Source: Desulfobaculum sp044987625 (GTDB lineage: Bacteria > Desulfobacterota > Desulfovibrionia > Desulfovibrionales > Desulfovibrionaceae). From it: a DNA stretch of 64,000 nucleotides. Every line of letters begins with the position of its first letter. Positions within the stretch are counted from its first letter, which is position 1. The position numbers and the translations under genes are program-made. The notes beneath the pieces are model-generated. The model saw nothing but the letters and a program-made list of their open reading frames with translations, made no database searches and was not told the DNA's origin. The DNA lies in the NCBI RefSeq assembly GCF_044987625.1, contig NZ_JBJDSB010000002.1, positions 1,054,001 to 1,118,000 on the forward strand. The letters run 5' to 3'. Below, in pieces: positions 33,686 to 42,451 of this stretch.

Positions 33686-34162
33686 ATGACTCCCGCAATC
33701 AAAGCAGCCAAGAAGGCCAAGATTTCCTTCCAGATTCACGAGTATCACCACGATCCCTCGGCCACGTCCTATGGCGCGGAAGCCGCTGAAAAGCTGGGCG
33801 TTGCCCCAGAACGTGTCTACAAGACGCTCGTCACCGCGCACGGCACCAAGGACCTCGTCGTCGCCATCGTTCCCGTGCTGCAGCATCTGAACCTCAAGGC
33901 GCTGGCGAAGCACCTCGGCGTCAAAAAAATCGCCATGGCGGAGACGCAAGTCGTCCAAAACACCACCGGTTACATCCTCGGCGGCGTCAGCCCCCTCGGG
34001 CAGAAAAAACGCCTGCCCACCGTCATTGATGCCTCCGCAGAGCAGCACGACACCATTTTCGTCAGCGCCGGACGCCGAGGCATGGATATCGAACTCGCCC
34101 CCAAAGACCTCCTCGCCCTCACCTCCGCCACCTACGCCGACATCGCCAAAGCCTCCCGCTAA
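33686..34162 (+). CDS. ybaK: YbaK/EbsC-type Cys-tRNA(Pro) deacylase
   Basis: 158 residues from the ATG at 33686; the open frame runs further upstream without support. Family marks are FQIHEYHHDPSATSYGAEAAEKLG, ERVYKTLV, the catalytic-site segment LNLKALAKHLGVKKIAMAE, TTGYILGGVSPLGQKKRLP and the final FVSAGRRGMDIELAP. These enzymes hydrolyse Cys mischarged onto tRNA-Pro in the cytoplasm. It stands alone, divergent from the CsgG operon; after the stop there is only a GGCGTCA-GG-TGACGCC hairpin without a T-run. Confidence 0.92.
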   Translation: MTPAIKAAKKAKISFQIHEYHHDPSATSYGAEAAEKLGVAPERVYKTLVTAHGTKDLVVAIVPVLQHLNLKALAKHLGVKKIAMAETQVVQNTTGYILGGVSPLGQKKRLPTVIDASAEQHDTIFVSAGRRGMDIELAPKDLLALTSATYADIAKASR

Positions 34163-34215
34163 GGCCCAGCGCGGAGCGGCGCGGCGTCAGGTGACGCCGG
34201 CTGTGGCCTACCGAG

Positions 34216-34330
34216 TGCTGGTGCCGCGCTTTTGTTACCTCCGGTGGCTTAAGGACGACTGTCCTTAAGAATCCTGCGTGCGCACGGGCCGGGTGCGCGT
34301 AGCGGGGACTGCCGTCACCCCTGACAACTC
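34216..34330 (+). repeat. CTTAAG-hairpin dispersed repeat, copy 1
   Basis: About 115 bases closely similar to the two copies at 50833-51107: CCTCCGGTGG (34238-34247), then CTTAAGGAC-GACT-GTCCTTAAG (34248-34269), AATCCT, and the shared tail ending CCCCTGACAACTCCCGCCC. No open frame is conserved among the copies, so this is a non-coding repeat. Confidence 0.75.
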
Positions 34331-34389
34331 CCGCCCTATGGGAAAGCCTTTTTTTGGGGGCGGCTTCCGCACCCAAAAATCTGGGGATT

Positions 34390-34423
34390 GTAAAGGGAAT
34401 CATTCCCTTTACCCGCCGGAGGC
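34390..34423 (-). repeat. Variant hairpin repeat in reverse orientation
   Basis: Read on the - strand: GCCTCCGGCGG, then the perfect hairpin GTAAAGGGAA-TGA-TTCCCTTTAC, then AATCCC. Flanks match the CTTAAG repeats but the stem sequence differs, so the stem changes in a paired way while the flanks are kept. Confidence 0.65.
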
Positions 34424-34783
34424 ATGCCCACCTCGTATGAAGTCTGACATTAAAGACATCACAACTCCATAAACTCGGCATTCTGGATGACAACAGGCGT
34501 AGCTGGCACGCTGTGAGGAGTGGCGTGAAATATGTCAATCCGTACTCTATGCCCTACAACGCAACGGGGTGTTTTCTCTGGCTATGTAACGGTATACATA
34601 ACCAATACACGAAAGGCGAAGGCTCAATTGTTGTGTGTAGATGCGGCGTGATGCGAAGGATCGAGTGCGGGCGGGGAATGGACACGGGGGAATATGGGTC
34701 TTTTTATAGGGATAACGTCATACTTTGATGATGGGAATGTATAACGCTACTGCGTCTACGGTGCGTCCCCACTTTTTAAAAAG
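34424..34783. other. AT-rich gene-free stretch
   Basis: No supported gene. Short frames lack ribosome sites and recognisable products. An inverted repeat TATGTA-N6-TACATA (34583-34600) is present. Base composition is clearly more AT-rich than the surrounding genome. Confidence 0.5.
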
Positions 34784-34823
34784 AACAAAAAATACGGGAA
34801 CAGGCAGAGCCTGCTCCCGTATT
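34784..34823 (-). terminator. Terminator of the GntR regulator gene
   Basis: A 15-bp stem with one mismatch (AATACGGGAACAGGC at 34791-34805 against 34809-34823); on the - strand it is followed by TTTTTTGTTCTT. It begins 24 bases past the stop. Confidence 0.85.
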
Positions 34824-34846
34824 CCCTTCCATATACGAAACTCAAA

Positions 34847-35584
34847 TTACGAGAAATGCACGTCGCGGTACAGATGCTCCTGCGAAGTAAGAGCATTCTT
34901 CATGCTGGAGACGTGCACAAACATGCGTTCAAAGGCAAGATGCGGGTCGCGTCGCATCATGGCTTGGAATATTTCCTTATGTGCCTTGTCGTTATGTACA
35001 TACGGCTCGGTAAATTCCACCATCTCTGAAAACATGCGGGTAAAGTTCATAAAGCTCCTTATGGAGACTTCATAAAACGGATTTCCGCTGAGTTTACCAA
35101 GGTAAACATGAAATGCGATGTTGTTGTCTGTCTTTTCCGCGAGGTCGTCGCCTGTTGCCACCTTTTCATTAAGGTCTGACAGATGCTGCAAATCCGTCGT
35201 TGTTGCATTCATCGTGGCAAGGCGCGCCACTTCCGGTTCAATAAGCAAGCGCGCGCTGAGCAGATGTTCTATCTTCATGCGCCCCATGAGGATGAGATCC
35301 TCAAACACACTGCCCATTTCCTTGGATTCCACGACATTCTGAACGAACGTTCCGCCATTCTTTCCGCGTTTTGAAATCAGATACCCTTTGGTCTTAAGAA
35401 TACTGAGGGCCTCTCGAACCATCGGGCGACTTACCCCGAAGCTGTGCGCCAGCTCTTCCTCTTTGGGAAGCAAGTCTCCTGGGACATACTTTTGAAGCAG
35501 AATATCCTGCTTCAAAGAGGCCACAATATCATCGCAACGTGTCGCGCTGCGCACCTTCACCTCCACCGTGCTTTTCTCTGACAT
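34847..35584 (-). CDS. GntR-family (FadR/FCD) transcriptional regulator
   Basis: 245 residues. N-terminal winged helix (about 20-85): IVASLKQDILLQKYVPGDLLPKEEELAHSFGVSRPMVREAL is the classic GntR DNA-binding signature. C-terminal all-helical FCD effector domain (about 100-235) with NIAFHVYLGKLSGNP and KAHKEIFQAMMRRD; its His/Asp residues usually bind a metal and a carboxylate ligand. Divergent from the iorAB-like gene, so it probably represses the amino-acid oxidation operon until an aryl-pyruvate, amino acid or related acid is present. The gene and its surroundings have lower G+C than the neighbours. Confidence 0.9.
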   Translation of the reverse strand: MSEKSTVEVKVRSATRCDDIVASLKQDILLQKYVPGDLLPKEEELAHSFGVSRPMVREALSILKTKGYLISKRGKNGGTFVQNVVESKEMGSVFEDLILMGRMKIEHLLSARLLIEPEVARLATMNATTTDLQHLSDLNEKVATGDDLAEKTDNNIAFHVYLGKLSGNPFYEVSIRSFMNFTRMFSEMVEFTEPYVHNDKAHKEIFQAMMRRDPHLAFERMFVHVSSMKNALTSQEHLYRDVHFS

Positions 35585-35607
35585 GTCAATCTCCTTCCAG
35601 TGTAAAC

Positions 35608-35700
35608 TGATACATCATAGGCATTATGTCAAACAATTAATTTAATGCCGCACTCGCCTTCTCCACCTCCCGCCTTTCTCTTTTAAGTTACCGGCATTAA
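35608..35700. promoter_or_regulatory. Repeated GGCATTA boxes and dyad, candidate GntR operators
   Basis: Three copies of GGCATTA lie in the divergent region: 35620-35626 (+), TTAATGCCG at 35642-35650 (-), and CGGCATTAA at 35692-35700 (+). The last two form a 9-base inverted pair. A TGAT-AC-ATCA dyad lies at 35608-35617, next to the regulator gene. They are placed to control both divergent transcripts. Confidence 0.5.
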
Positions 35701-35775
35701 AGACTTTTTATTAATTCTATACCAAACAAGTTCGAATATTGAATGGAGAAAATAGCATATTAATCACAAAAAATC

Positions 35776-35800
35776 TGTCAGCCCGTTGACAAAAAGTCAT
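35776..35800 (+). promoter_or_regulatory. Likely promoter of the amino-acid oxidation operon with overlapping dyads
   Basis: A consensus -35 box TTGACA (35786-35791) followed by AT-rich DNA (a -10 among ACTTTAAATAGT near 35801-35812 is not well defined). The box lies inside two dyads: TGTCA-N6-TGACA (35776-35791) and TGAC-N5-GTCA (35787-35799). A regulator bound there would occlude the promoter. Confidence 0.5.
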
Positions 35801-35887
35801 ACTTTAAATAGTCCTGAACTCAACACAAGCTGATCACGGGCTCACGCTACGATTTCTTAACGCGCCACTTCTCAAGGAGAATGAGTC

Positions 35888-38386
35888 ATGAATCCCATTA
35901 AAGAGTTCTGTACCAGACCAGCTGGCGACGCTGTGGTCATGCAGGGCAACATCGCCTTCGCCGTTGGTTGCGTACGGGCTGGCATCCACTCCGTGGACGG
36001 CTACCCCGGAACGCCAAGTACTGAAGTCATCGACAAGGGCCTACGCCATGTTCAGGATATGATTTCCACGCATTGGTCCGTCAGTGAAGCCACGGCAACG
36101 TCCGTGGGATTCGGACACAGCCTCGCCGGTGAGGACAGTGTTGTCACCATGAAGATTCCCGGCCTGTATCAAGCAGGCGACACCTTCAGCAGTGCAGCGT
36201 TTTTTGACAAGCAGCGCGGCGCGCTCGTGTACTATGTGGCCTCGGACTTTACGCCCAGCTCCACCCAGCACCTTGTGGACCCACGCCCCTTCATCAAAAG
36301 CTGTTTCACCCCCATCATCGAACCCAGAGACCATCAGGAAATGCACGAGGTTGCGGAAATTGCGGCGGACATCAGCCGCGAGTTCAAAACCCCCGTGGTG
36401 GTCATGCCCAGCGGCACCCTGTGCCACAGCGAAGGTCTTGTCAGACTTAAAGAGCAGCAAACCCGCGAACGTCTCGTACCGGACGTTCCCCTCAAGGCCT
36501 TCAACACCCTGCCCGTCACCGCCCGCAGGCATTATGATTCCGTCCTGACGGGGCGCATGCCCGGCCTTATCGAAATGGTGGAAAACAGCCCCCTGAACCG
36601 CTGGGAGAAGGGAAACGGCAAGCTCGGCGTCATCACCTACGGCGCAACGGAACTCATGGTCCGCGAGACCAAGCTCGCCCTTGGCGTGGACATGGACATT
36701 CTGTCCCTCGGCTTCACCAATCCCCTGCCCATGAACCGTATCGCCGAATTCTGCAAGGCCATCGACGGCCCGGTGTACGTCATTGAAGACGGCTACCGCT
36801 ACGTGCAGGAAGAGCTGCAGCGCGCGGGACTCTCCGTCCTTGGCAAGGCGCCGACGGACACCCGCACGGAGTGGACGCCAGAAGCCGTGGCCCAGACGCT
36901 GGGACTGGAGCTTCCCAAGCAGAAGTCTCTGTCCGTCGCGCCGTTGAACCGGCCGCCCATGATTTGCGCGGGCTGTCCCTACCGCCTGTTTGGCGAAACC
37001 GTGAAGAGCCTGCGCAAGAAGGGGAAACTTGAGGCCTGCTTCGGCGACATTGGCTGCAACACGCTGCTGTACTTCATGGATACCGTCGATACTTGCGTCG
37101 CCATGGGCGCAAGCGAAAGTAACCGCGCCGGGTATGTTCTCTCCAATCCGGATAAGGCCTCGAAATGCATCAGCCTTCTCGGCGACGGCACGGAGTGCCA
37201 CAGCGGTCTTGACAGTACCCGAAATTCCCTTTTTCACCAAGTTCCGGGCGTAAAGGTCATACTTGATAATGAGTGGACCGCCATGACCGGTGGTCAGCCC
37301 GGCCCCACCTCGCCCGAAAACCTCGCAGGCACGCCCAATACCTTCAATTTGCAGGACACCCTCAAGGCCCACGGCGCACGGGTTGTGGAAGTGAGCGGCT
37401 ACGACCGCAAGAGCATCCGCAAAGCCCTAACCGCCGCCCTGCAGGACGCTGAAGACGGCCACCTGACCACCCTTGTGGTCAAGGGCACATGCATCCGCAA
37501 GGTCCCCAAATCCGCCTACGGCACCAAGATGACCGTGGACGCAGAGCTGTGTAAGCGCTGCGGCATGTGCCAGATTTGCCCCGGCATTCAGGCCGACGAC
37601 GAGGGTCTGCCCTCCTTCAACAACCTGTGTACAGGCTGCGTCAGCCAGACGGCCGCCTGCTCGCAGATGTGTCCCGTTGGGGCCATTTCGCCCCTCAAGA
37701 AGTCTGACAAATCACAATCCGCCAAGCCACAGTTGCCCGCCGCCCCCGAATCGGTAGAGACGCCCGACCTCTCGTCCCTTACCCTTCCGGAAAAAATCGC
37801 CGTCGCAATCCGCGGCGTGGGCGGTCAGGGCAATCTGTTCTTTGGCCGCGTTCTCACCCAGCTTGCCTTCCTTGCCGGATACGACGACACCAACGTCGTC
37901 AAGGGCGAGACCCACGGCATGGCCCAGATGGGCGGCCCGGTCATCTCCACATTCAGTTGCGGCAAGGTCTGCTCGCCCATCCTTCTGCCGGGCACGGCGG
38001 ATTGTCTGGTGAGCATGGAGCAAAGCGAAGTGCTCCGCCCCGGTTTCCTCGACATGCTGCGCCCGGACGGCACCATCCTGCTGGCAGGCACGCAGGTGCT
38101 CCCCTACGGTGCGGGGCGCGAGGACTACCCCTCTGCCGAGGCACTCAGCGCCGCCCTTGACGGCTACAACGTTGTGCATCTGGATGTGCTGGGCAAGGCC
38201 ATGGACCTTGGCGACACCGCAGGCCGCAGCGCCAACGTGGTGATGATAGGCGCCATGAGCACCCTTGGACCGTGGAAGGAATTCCCGGCCGACTTGTGGC
38301 TTGCCGCCTTGCAGAAGGTCAGCCCCACGCCCGCCATCTGGGCCGCCAACTACGCGGCCTTCAACGCCGGAAGAGACATGCTCTAG
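35888..38386 (+). CDS. Indolepyruvate:ferredoxin oxidoreductase, fused alpha and beta subunits
   Basis: 832 residues. An IorA part (1 to about 615) has the pyrimidine-binding and middle domains (GYPGTPSTEVID; EATATSVGFGHSLAGEDSV), the GDIGCNTLLYFMDTVD and GDGTECHSGLDSTRNS thiamine-diphosphate sites, and a 2x[4Fe-4S] ferredoxin domain (about 553-600: CKRCGMCQICPG and CTGCVSQTAACSQMCPVG). An IorB-like gamma domain (about 632-832: RGVGGQGNLFFGRVL ... MVQMGGPVISTFSCG-type) follows in the same chain. It oxidises aryl pyruvates from Trp, Phe or Tyr with CoA to aryl-acetyl-CoA, CO2 and reduced ferredoxin. In many organisms the two subunits are separate. AAGGAG precedes the ATG. Confidence 0.92.
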   Translation: MNPIKEFCTRPAGDAVVMQGNIAFAVGCVRAGIHSVDGYPGTPSTEVIDKGLRHVQDMISTHWSVSEATATSVGFGHSLAGEDSVVTMKIPGLYQAGDTFSSAAFFDKQRGALVYYVASDFTPSSTQHLVDPRPFIKSCFTPIIEPRDHQEMHEVAEIAADISREFKTPVVVMPSGTLCHSEGLVRLKEQQTRERLVPDVPLKAFNTLPVTARRHYDSVLTGRMPGLIEMVENSPLNRWEKGNGKLGVITYGATELMVRETKLALGVDMDILSLGFTNPLPMNRIAEFCKAIDGPVYVIEDGYRYVQEELQRAGLSVLGKAPTDTRTEWTPEAVAQTLGLELPKQKSLSVAPLNRPPMICAGCPYRLFGETVKSLRKKGKLEACFGDIGCNTLLYFMDTVDTCVAMGASESNRAGYVLSNPDKASKCISLLGDGTECHSGLDSTRNSLFHQVPGVKVILDNEWTAMTGGQPGPTSPENLAGTPNTFNLQDTLKAHGARVVEVSGYDRKSIRKALTAALQDAEDGHLTTLVVKGTCIRKVPKSAYGTKMTVDAELCKRCGMCQICPGIQADDEGLPSFNNLCTGCVSQTAACSQMCPVGAISPLKKSDKSQSAKPQLPAAPESVETPDLSSLTLPEKIAVAIRGVGGQGNLFFGRVLTQLAFLAGYDDTNVVKGETHGMAQMGGPVISTFSCGKVCSPILLPGTADCLVSMEQSEVLRPGFLDMLRPDGTILLAGTQVLPYGAGREDYPSAEALSAALDGYNVVHLDVLGKAMDLGDTAGRSANVVMIGAMSTLGPWKEFPADLWLAALQKVSPTPAIWAANYAAFNAGRDML

Positions 38387-38459
38387 AGGCCGCCGGGCAG
38401 GGGGGCTTGATCCTCCGGCCACCTGCCCGCACCTCCCACGCAGAATCAGGAGAACCGAC

Positions 38460-40874
38460 ATGAAGATGAATATGGGCACCTCCATCGACTTCGACGCCAT
38501 CACGGACCTGCTCACAGGCGTGCACCGTGAAGGGCGCTCCACCCTCTTCGAGTACGAGGTGTATAACCTGCTCGGCAATTCCGGAGCGGAAACCCCGCCC
38601 AAGTGCGTGCTGCTTCCCACCGGCGCGCGCACCTCGGACGACGAACTGCTCGCCCTGCCCGGTGACAAGGTCGTCCTCAAAATCGTCTCGGAGCACATCG
38701 TCCACAAGACCGAAGTCGGCGGCGTCCGCGTTGTGGACAAGGACGCCAACGCCATCCGTTCCGCCGTGCGCCGCATGCTCTACGACGTGCCGCGCAAGTT
38801 CGCGCAGGACATCACGGCCAATCCCGCCCACGCCCCAAAAGCCTACGAGGGCCTCTCCGGCGAGGAGCTGGAAAGCGCCATCCATAGCGACATCAAGGGC
38901 GTGCTGATGGTCCAATTCATGCCCCCGGACTCCAGCGCCTTTGGCAACGAGCTTATCGTCGGCCTGCGCAACACGCGCGAATTCGGCATGGTTATCAGCG
39001 CCGGACTGGGTGGCACGGATACCGAACTCTACGCCAAGCGCTTCCGCAAGGGCCAAGCCATTGTCGCGGCCTCGTGCGAGCTTATGACCGGCGAGGAATT
39101 CTTTGAGCAGTTCAAGCGCACCATCTCGTACCGCAAGCTGGCGGGCCTTACCCGCGGCCAGCGCCGGGTGGTCACGGACGAACAGCTTATGGAATGCTTC
39201 TCGTCCATGATTGAAATGGGGCGTCACTACTCCGCCGCCAACCAGGACGCGCCCTTCATCATTGAAGAAATGGAGATCAATCCCTACGCCTTTACGGATT
39301 TCCTCATGGTGCCGCTGGACGGAATGTGCCGCTTCTCGCACCCCGATACGCCGGAAAACTCCCGCCCCGTGGCGAAAATCCACAACCTCCTGCATCCCGA
39401 GAGCATCGGCATTGTCGGCGTCTCGACCAAGCGGCGCAACTTTGGGCGCATCATCCTCGACAACATCCTTGCCGAGGGCTTCCCAAAGGACAAGGTCTGC
39501 GTCCTCAAGGACGGCGCGGACGAAGTGGGGGGCGTCCCCTGCTACCCGGACATCGCCTCCTTGCCGCACAAGCTGGACCTGCTGGTGGTGGCCATTGCCG
39601 CCGCCCATGTGCCGGACCTTGTGGATGAAGTGATCCAGCGCGACGCCGCCAACAGCGTCATGCTTATCCCCGGCGGCATTGGCGAAACCGAAGAAAGCCG
39701 CGAGCGCGCGGAAAAAATCATCGAGGCCATCAACGACGCCCACGCCACCGAAGGCGGCGGCCCGGTCTTCATCGGCGCCAACTGCATGGGCGTGGTCTCG
39801 CACCCCGGCAAGTACGACACATGGTTCATCCCCGACGAAAAGCTCCCCAAGGACCGCGAGCGCTCCTACCACCGCTCCGCCTTCATCAGCCAAAGCGGCG
39901 CTTTTATGCTCCACCGCATCAGCCAGTGCCCGGAGCTGAACCCCGCCTACATGCTGTCCATCGGCAACCAGACGGACCTGACCCTTGGCGATCTGATGAA
40001 ATACTTCATGGATTCCGACGAGGTGGACGTCATCGCCGTGTACGCCGAGGGCTTCAACGACCTTGACGGGCTGGAATTCTGCGCCGCCGTGCGCGAGGCC
40101 GTGCTCGCGGGCAAGGAAGTCATCTTCTACAAGGCCGGACGCACTCCGGAAGGAAAAAACGCCACCAGCGGACACACGGCCTCCCTCGCCGGGGATTACA
40201 TGGTCTGCGAATCCTGCGTGCGCGCCGCCGGCGCTACTGTAGCCCGCACCTTCTCGGAATTTCAGGACATATTCCTGCTGGCCGAGAACCTCTCCGGCAA
40301 AGCCGTCACCGGCAACCGCCTTGCCGCCGTCAGTAGCGCGGGCTTTGAGGTGGTCGGCATGGCCGACTCCATCCACTCCGACGACTACGCCATGCGCCTT
40401 GCCTCCTACGCCCCGGAGACGAAGGAGAAAATCAGCGCAATTCTGGAATCCAAGCGCCTCCAGAGCCTTGTTTCCATTGCCAACCCTCTGGACATCACCC
40501 CTTCCAGCGACGACGAGGCCCACGCCACCTTGGCCGAAGCCCTTGTGGAAGACCCCAACGTGGACGCCTTGGTCATTGGCCTTGGCCCCATGGGTCCGTC
40601 CATGCACACGCTGAAAGATACAGACAACCCCATGTTCGACATGGCCGACCCCGGGAGCATTGTCTCCATCATCGGCGAAAAGGCCCGCACATGGACGAAA
40701 CCGGTCATCGGCATCATTGACGGCGGCCGCCTGTTCGACCCCATGCGCGATGCCATCAAATCGTACGGCATCCCCGTCTTTTCCACCTGCGACCACGGCG
40801 TAGCCGCGCTGGCCCTGTATCTGGAGGCCCGCCTTGCCGCAGAGCGCATGAGAAAAGCGGAGACTGACGACTGA
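38460..40874 (+). CDS. ADP-forming acyl-CoA (acetate/aryl-acetate) synthetase, beta-alpha fusion
   Basis: 804 residues from the ATG at 38460 behind AGGAGAA. The ATP-grasp (beta) part comes first (about 20-290: GDKVVLKIVSEHIVHKTEVGGVRVV; LMVQFMPPDSSAFGNELIVGLRNTREFG), then the CoA-binding and ligase (alpha) part (ESIGIVGVSTKRRNFGRIILDN at about 310; GHTASLAGD with the phospho-histidine equivalent H572). Bacterial fused forms such as PatZ usually run alpha to beta, so the order here is the reverse. Acyl-CoA + ADP + Pi gives acid + ATP + CoA, the ATP-yielding last step after IorAB. An intercistronic hairpin (38394-38401 with 38422-38429) precedes the gene. Confidence 0.9.
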   Translation: MKMNMGTSIDFDAITDLLTGVHREGRSTLFEYEVYNLLGNSGAETPPKCVLLPTGARTSDDELLALPGDKVVLKIVSEHIVHKTEVGGVRVVDKDANAIRSAVRRMLYDVPRKFAQDITANPAHAPKAYEGLSGEELESAIHSDIKGVLMVQFMPPDSSAFGNELIVGLRNTREFGMVISAGLGGTDTELYAKRFRKGQAIVAASCELMTGEEFFEQFKRTISYRKLAGLTRGQRRVVTDEQLMECFSSMIEMGRHYSAANQDAPFIIEEMEINPYAFTDFLMVPLDGMCRFSHPDTPENSRPVAKIHNLLHPESIGIVGVSTKRRNFGRIILDNILAEGFPKDKVCVLKDGADEVGGVPCYPDIASLPHKLDLLVVAIAAAHVPDLVDEVIQRDAANSVMLIPGGIGETEESRERAEKIIEAINDAHATEGGGPVFIGANCMGVVSHPGKYDTWFIPDEKLPKDRERSYHRSAFISQSGAFMLHRISQCPELNPAYMLSIGNQTDLTLGDLMKYFMDSDEVDVIAVYAEGFNDLDGLEFCAAVREAVLAGKEVIFYKAGRTPEGKNATSGHTASLAGDYMVCESCVRAAGATVARTFSEFQDIFLLAENLSGKAVTGNRLAAVSSAGFEVVGMADSIHSDDYAMRLASYAPETKEKISAILESKRLQSLVSIANPLDITPSSDDEAHATLAEALVEDPNVDALVIGLGPMGPSMHTLKDTDNPMFDMADPGSIVSIIGEKARTWTKPVIGIIDGGRLFDPMRDAIKSYGIPVFSTCDHGVAALALYLEARLAAERMRKAETDD

Positions 40875-41005
40875 CCCCAGGGAGAGGCTTCAGGACGAAC
40901 GTCTCGGACGCCCGCCCGGAATTATCAAGTTCCCTGCTGTCACTGCTGTTAAGTTTGCCTCTTGGTGAAAGATCTCAAACACTTCTAATTCTACGGAGAA
41001 GCCAG

Positions 41006-42244
41006 ATGAGCAACGTAAAAGAACTCCTGACCCAGTTTGAACAGCACACTCCTAACATCGTCTTTGAATGGAACGATTCCGAAACCGACGCCCAAGGTTG
41101 GGTGGTCATCAACTCCCTGCGCGGCAACGCCGCTGGCGGTGGTACCCGCATGAGAAAGGGACTGGACAAGCATGAGGTTGTCTCCCTTGCCAAGACCATG
41201 GAAATCAAGTTCGCCGTGTCCGGCCCGCAGATTGGCGGCGCCAAGTCCGGCATCAACTTCGACCCCACAGACCCCAGGAAGGAAGACGTCCTGAGGCGCT
41301 GGTACAAGGCTGTTTCGCCCCTGCTGAAATCCTACTACGGCACCGGCGGCGACCTGAACGTGGACGAGCTGAAGGAAGTCAGCCCTCTCACTGAAATGTG
41401 CGGCCTGTGGCATCCGCTGGAAGGCGTGGTTAACGGCCACTTTGCCGACGACCACGACCTGCGCATCCAGAAAATCGGCCAGCTGCGCGGCGGCGTGTCC
41501 CTGCCCGTGTACTCTCCGCAGTACTCCCCGGACACCTCGCGCCGCTACTGCGTGGCCGACCTCATTACCGGATGGGGCGTGGCCGAGTCCGCCCGCATCT
41601 TCTACGAGCTGTACGGCTCGTCCATAAAGGGCAAGCGCGTCATCGTGCAGGGCTTTGGCAACGTGGGCGCCACCGCCGCCTACTACGCCGCCCAAAACGG
41701 CGCAAAGATCGTGGGCATTATCGACCGCGGCTGCGGCCTTGTGGAAAAGGACGGCCTCACCTTCGAGCAGGTGCGCGAGCTGTTCCTGAACCGCGACGGC
41801 AACACCCTGAACGCCGAGCACCCCCTCTCCTGCGAGGAGACCCAGAAGCTCGTATGGAACGTGGGCGCGGACGTCTTCATGCCTTGCGCCGCCTCCCGTC
41901 TGGTGACCATGGATAACCTGAAGGCCCTGAAGGCCAGTGGACTGGAGCTCATCACCTGTGGCGCGAACGTGCCCTTTGATGACAATGAAATCTTCTACGG
42001 TCCCACCGCCGAGTTTGCGGACCAGAACTTCAGTGTGATTCCGGACTTCATCGCCAACAGCGGCATGGCCAGAGCCTTCAACTACTTCATGAGCGCCAAG
42101 GTGGACCTCAACACCGAAGCCATCTTTGAAGACACCACCAACACCATCTACAACGCCCTCAAGGCCGTCCATGAGCACGCTACCGGCAAGACCGGCCGCA
42201 CCGCCACCGCCCTTGAGCTCTTTATCAAGAAGATCATGAACTAA
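41006..42244 (+). CDS. Glu/Leu/Phe/Val-type amino-acid dehydrogenase
   Basis: 412 residues from the ATG at 41006 behind GGAGAA. Catalytic-lysine regions AAGGGTRMRKGL and GPQIGGAKSGINFDP, the TGGDLNVDEL loop, and a Rossmann domain with VIVQGFGNVGATAAYYAA. The family catalyses reversible NAD(P)-dependent deamination of an L-amino acid to its 2-oxo acid. Between the IorAB/ACD pair and an aromatic amino-acid permease, it most likely supplies aryl-pyruvates (or is a glutamate dehydrogenase recycling the amino group from a transaminase coded elsewhere); motifs alone do not settle specificity. Confidence 0.88.
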   Translation: MSNVKELLTQFEQHTPNIVFEWNDSETDAQGWVVINSLRGNAAGGGTRMRKGLDKHEVVSLAKTMEIKFAVSGPQIGGAKSGINFDPTDPRKEDVLRRWYKAVSPLLKSYYGTGGDLNVDELKEVSPLTEMCGLWHPLEGVVNGHFADDHDLRIQKIGQLRGGVSLPVYSPQYSPDTSRRYCVADLITGWGVAESARIFYELYGSSIKGKRVIVQGFGNVGATAAYYAAQNGAKIVGIIDRGCGLVEKDGLTFEQVRELFLNRDGNTLNAEHPLSCEETQKLVWNVGADVFMPCAASRLVTMDNLKALKASGLELITCGANVPFDDNEIFYGPTAEFADQNFSVIPDFIANSGMARAFNYFMSAKVDLNTEAIFEDTTNTIYNALKAVHEHATGKTGRTATALELFIKKIMN

Positions 42245-42255
42245 CATTCAGCCAC

Positions 42256-42289
42256 GGGACCTGCGCCGCCACGTTGCGGCGCAGGTCCC
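42256..42289. other. Strong hairpin without T-run
   Basis: Perfect 14-bp stem GGGACCTGCGCCGC / GCGGCGCAGGTCCC with a 6-base loop, 12 bases after the dehydrogenase stop. No T-run follows, so it is more likely an mRNA-stability or attenuation hairpin between the dehydrogenase and permease genes than a terminator. Confidence 0.55.
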
Positions 42290-42451
42290 GCTCCACAGAC
42301 CCAGACCGGAAACGTATCGCTTGCGCGCAAAGCACCATTGAGCAGCTCAGACCCCACTGGCCCATCGGCCTGTTGCCTCGGGCCACGATAAGGCACCGTC
42401 AGCTTTCCAACCCACTACTACCACCCCAAGAGCTGTACAAAAGAGGACATC

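Noticed and set aside
34513..34728. A 71-codon open frame in the AT-rich stretch
   Set aside because: No ribosome site, no recognisable feature and a Cys/Arg-rich random look; not reported as a gene.
38361..40796. An 811-codon open frame on the - strand
   Set aside because: Antisense to the acyl-CoA synthetase, with no family features.
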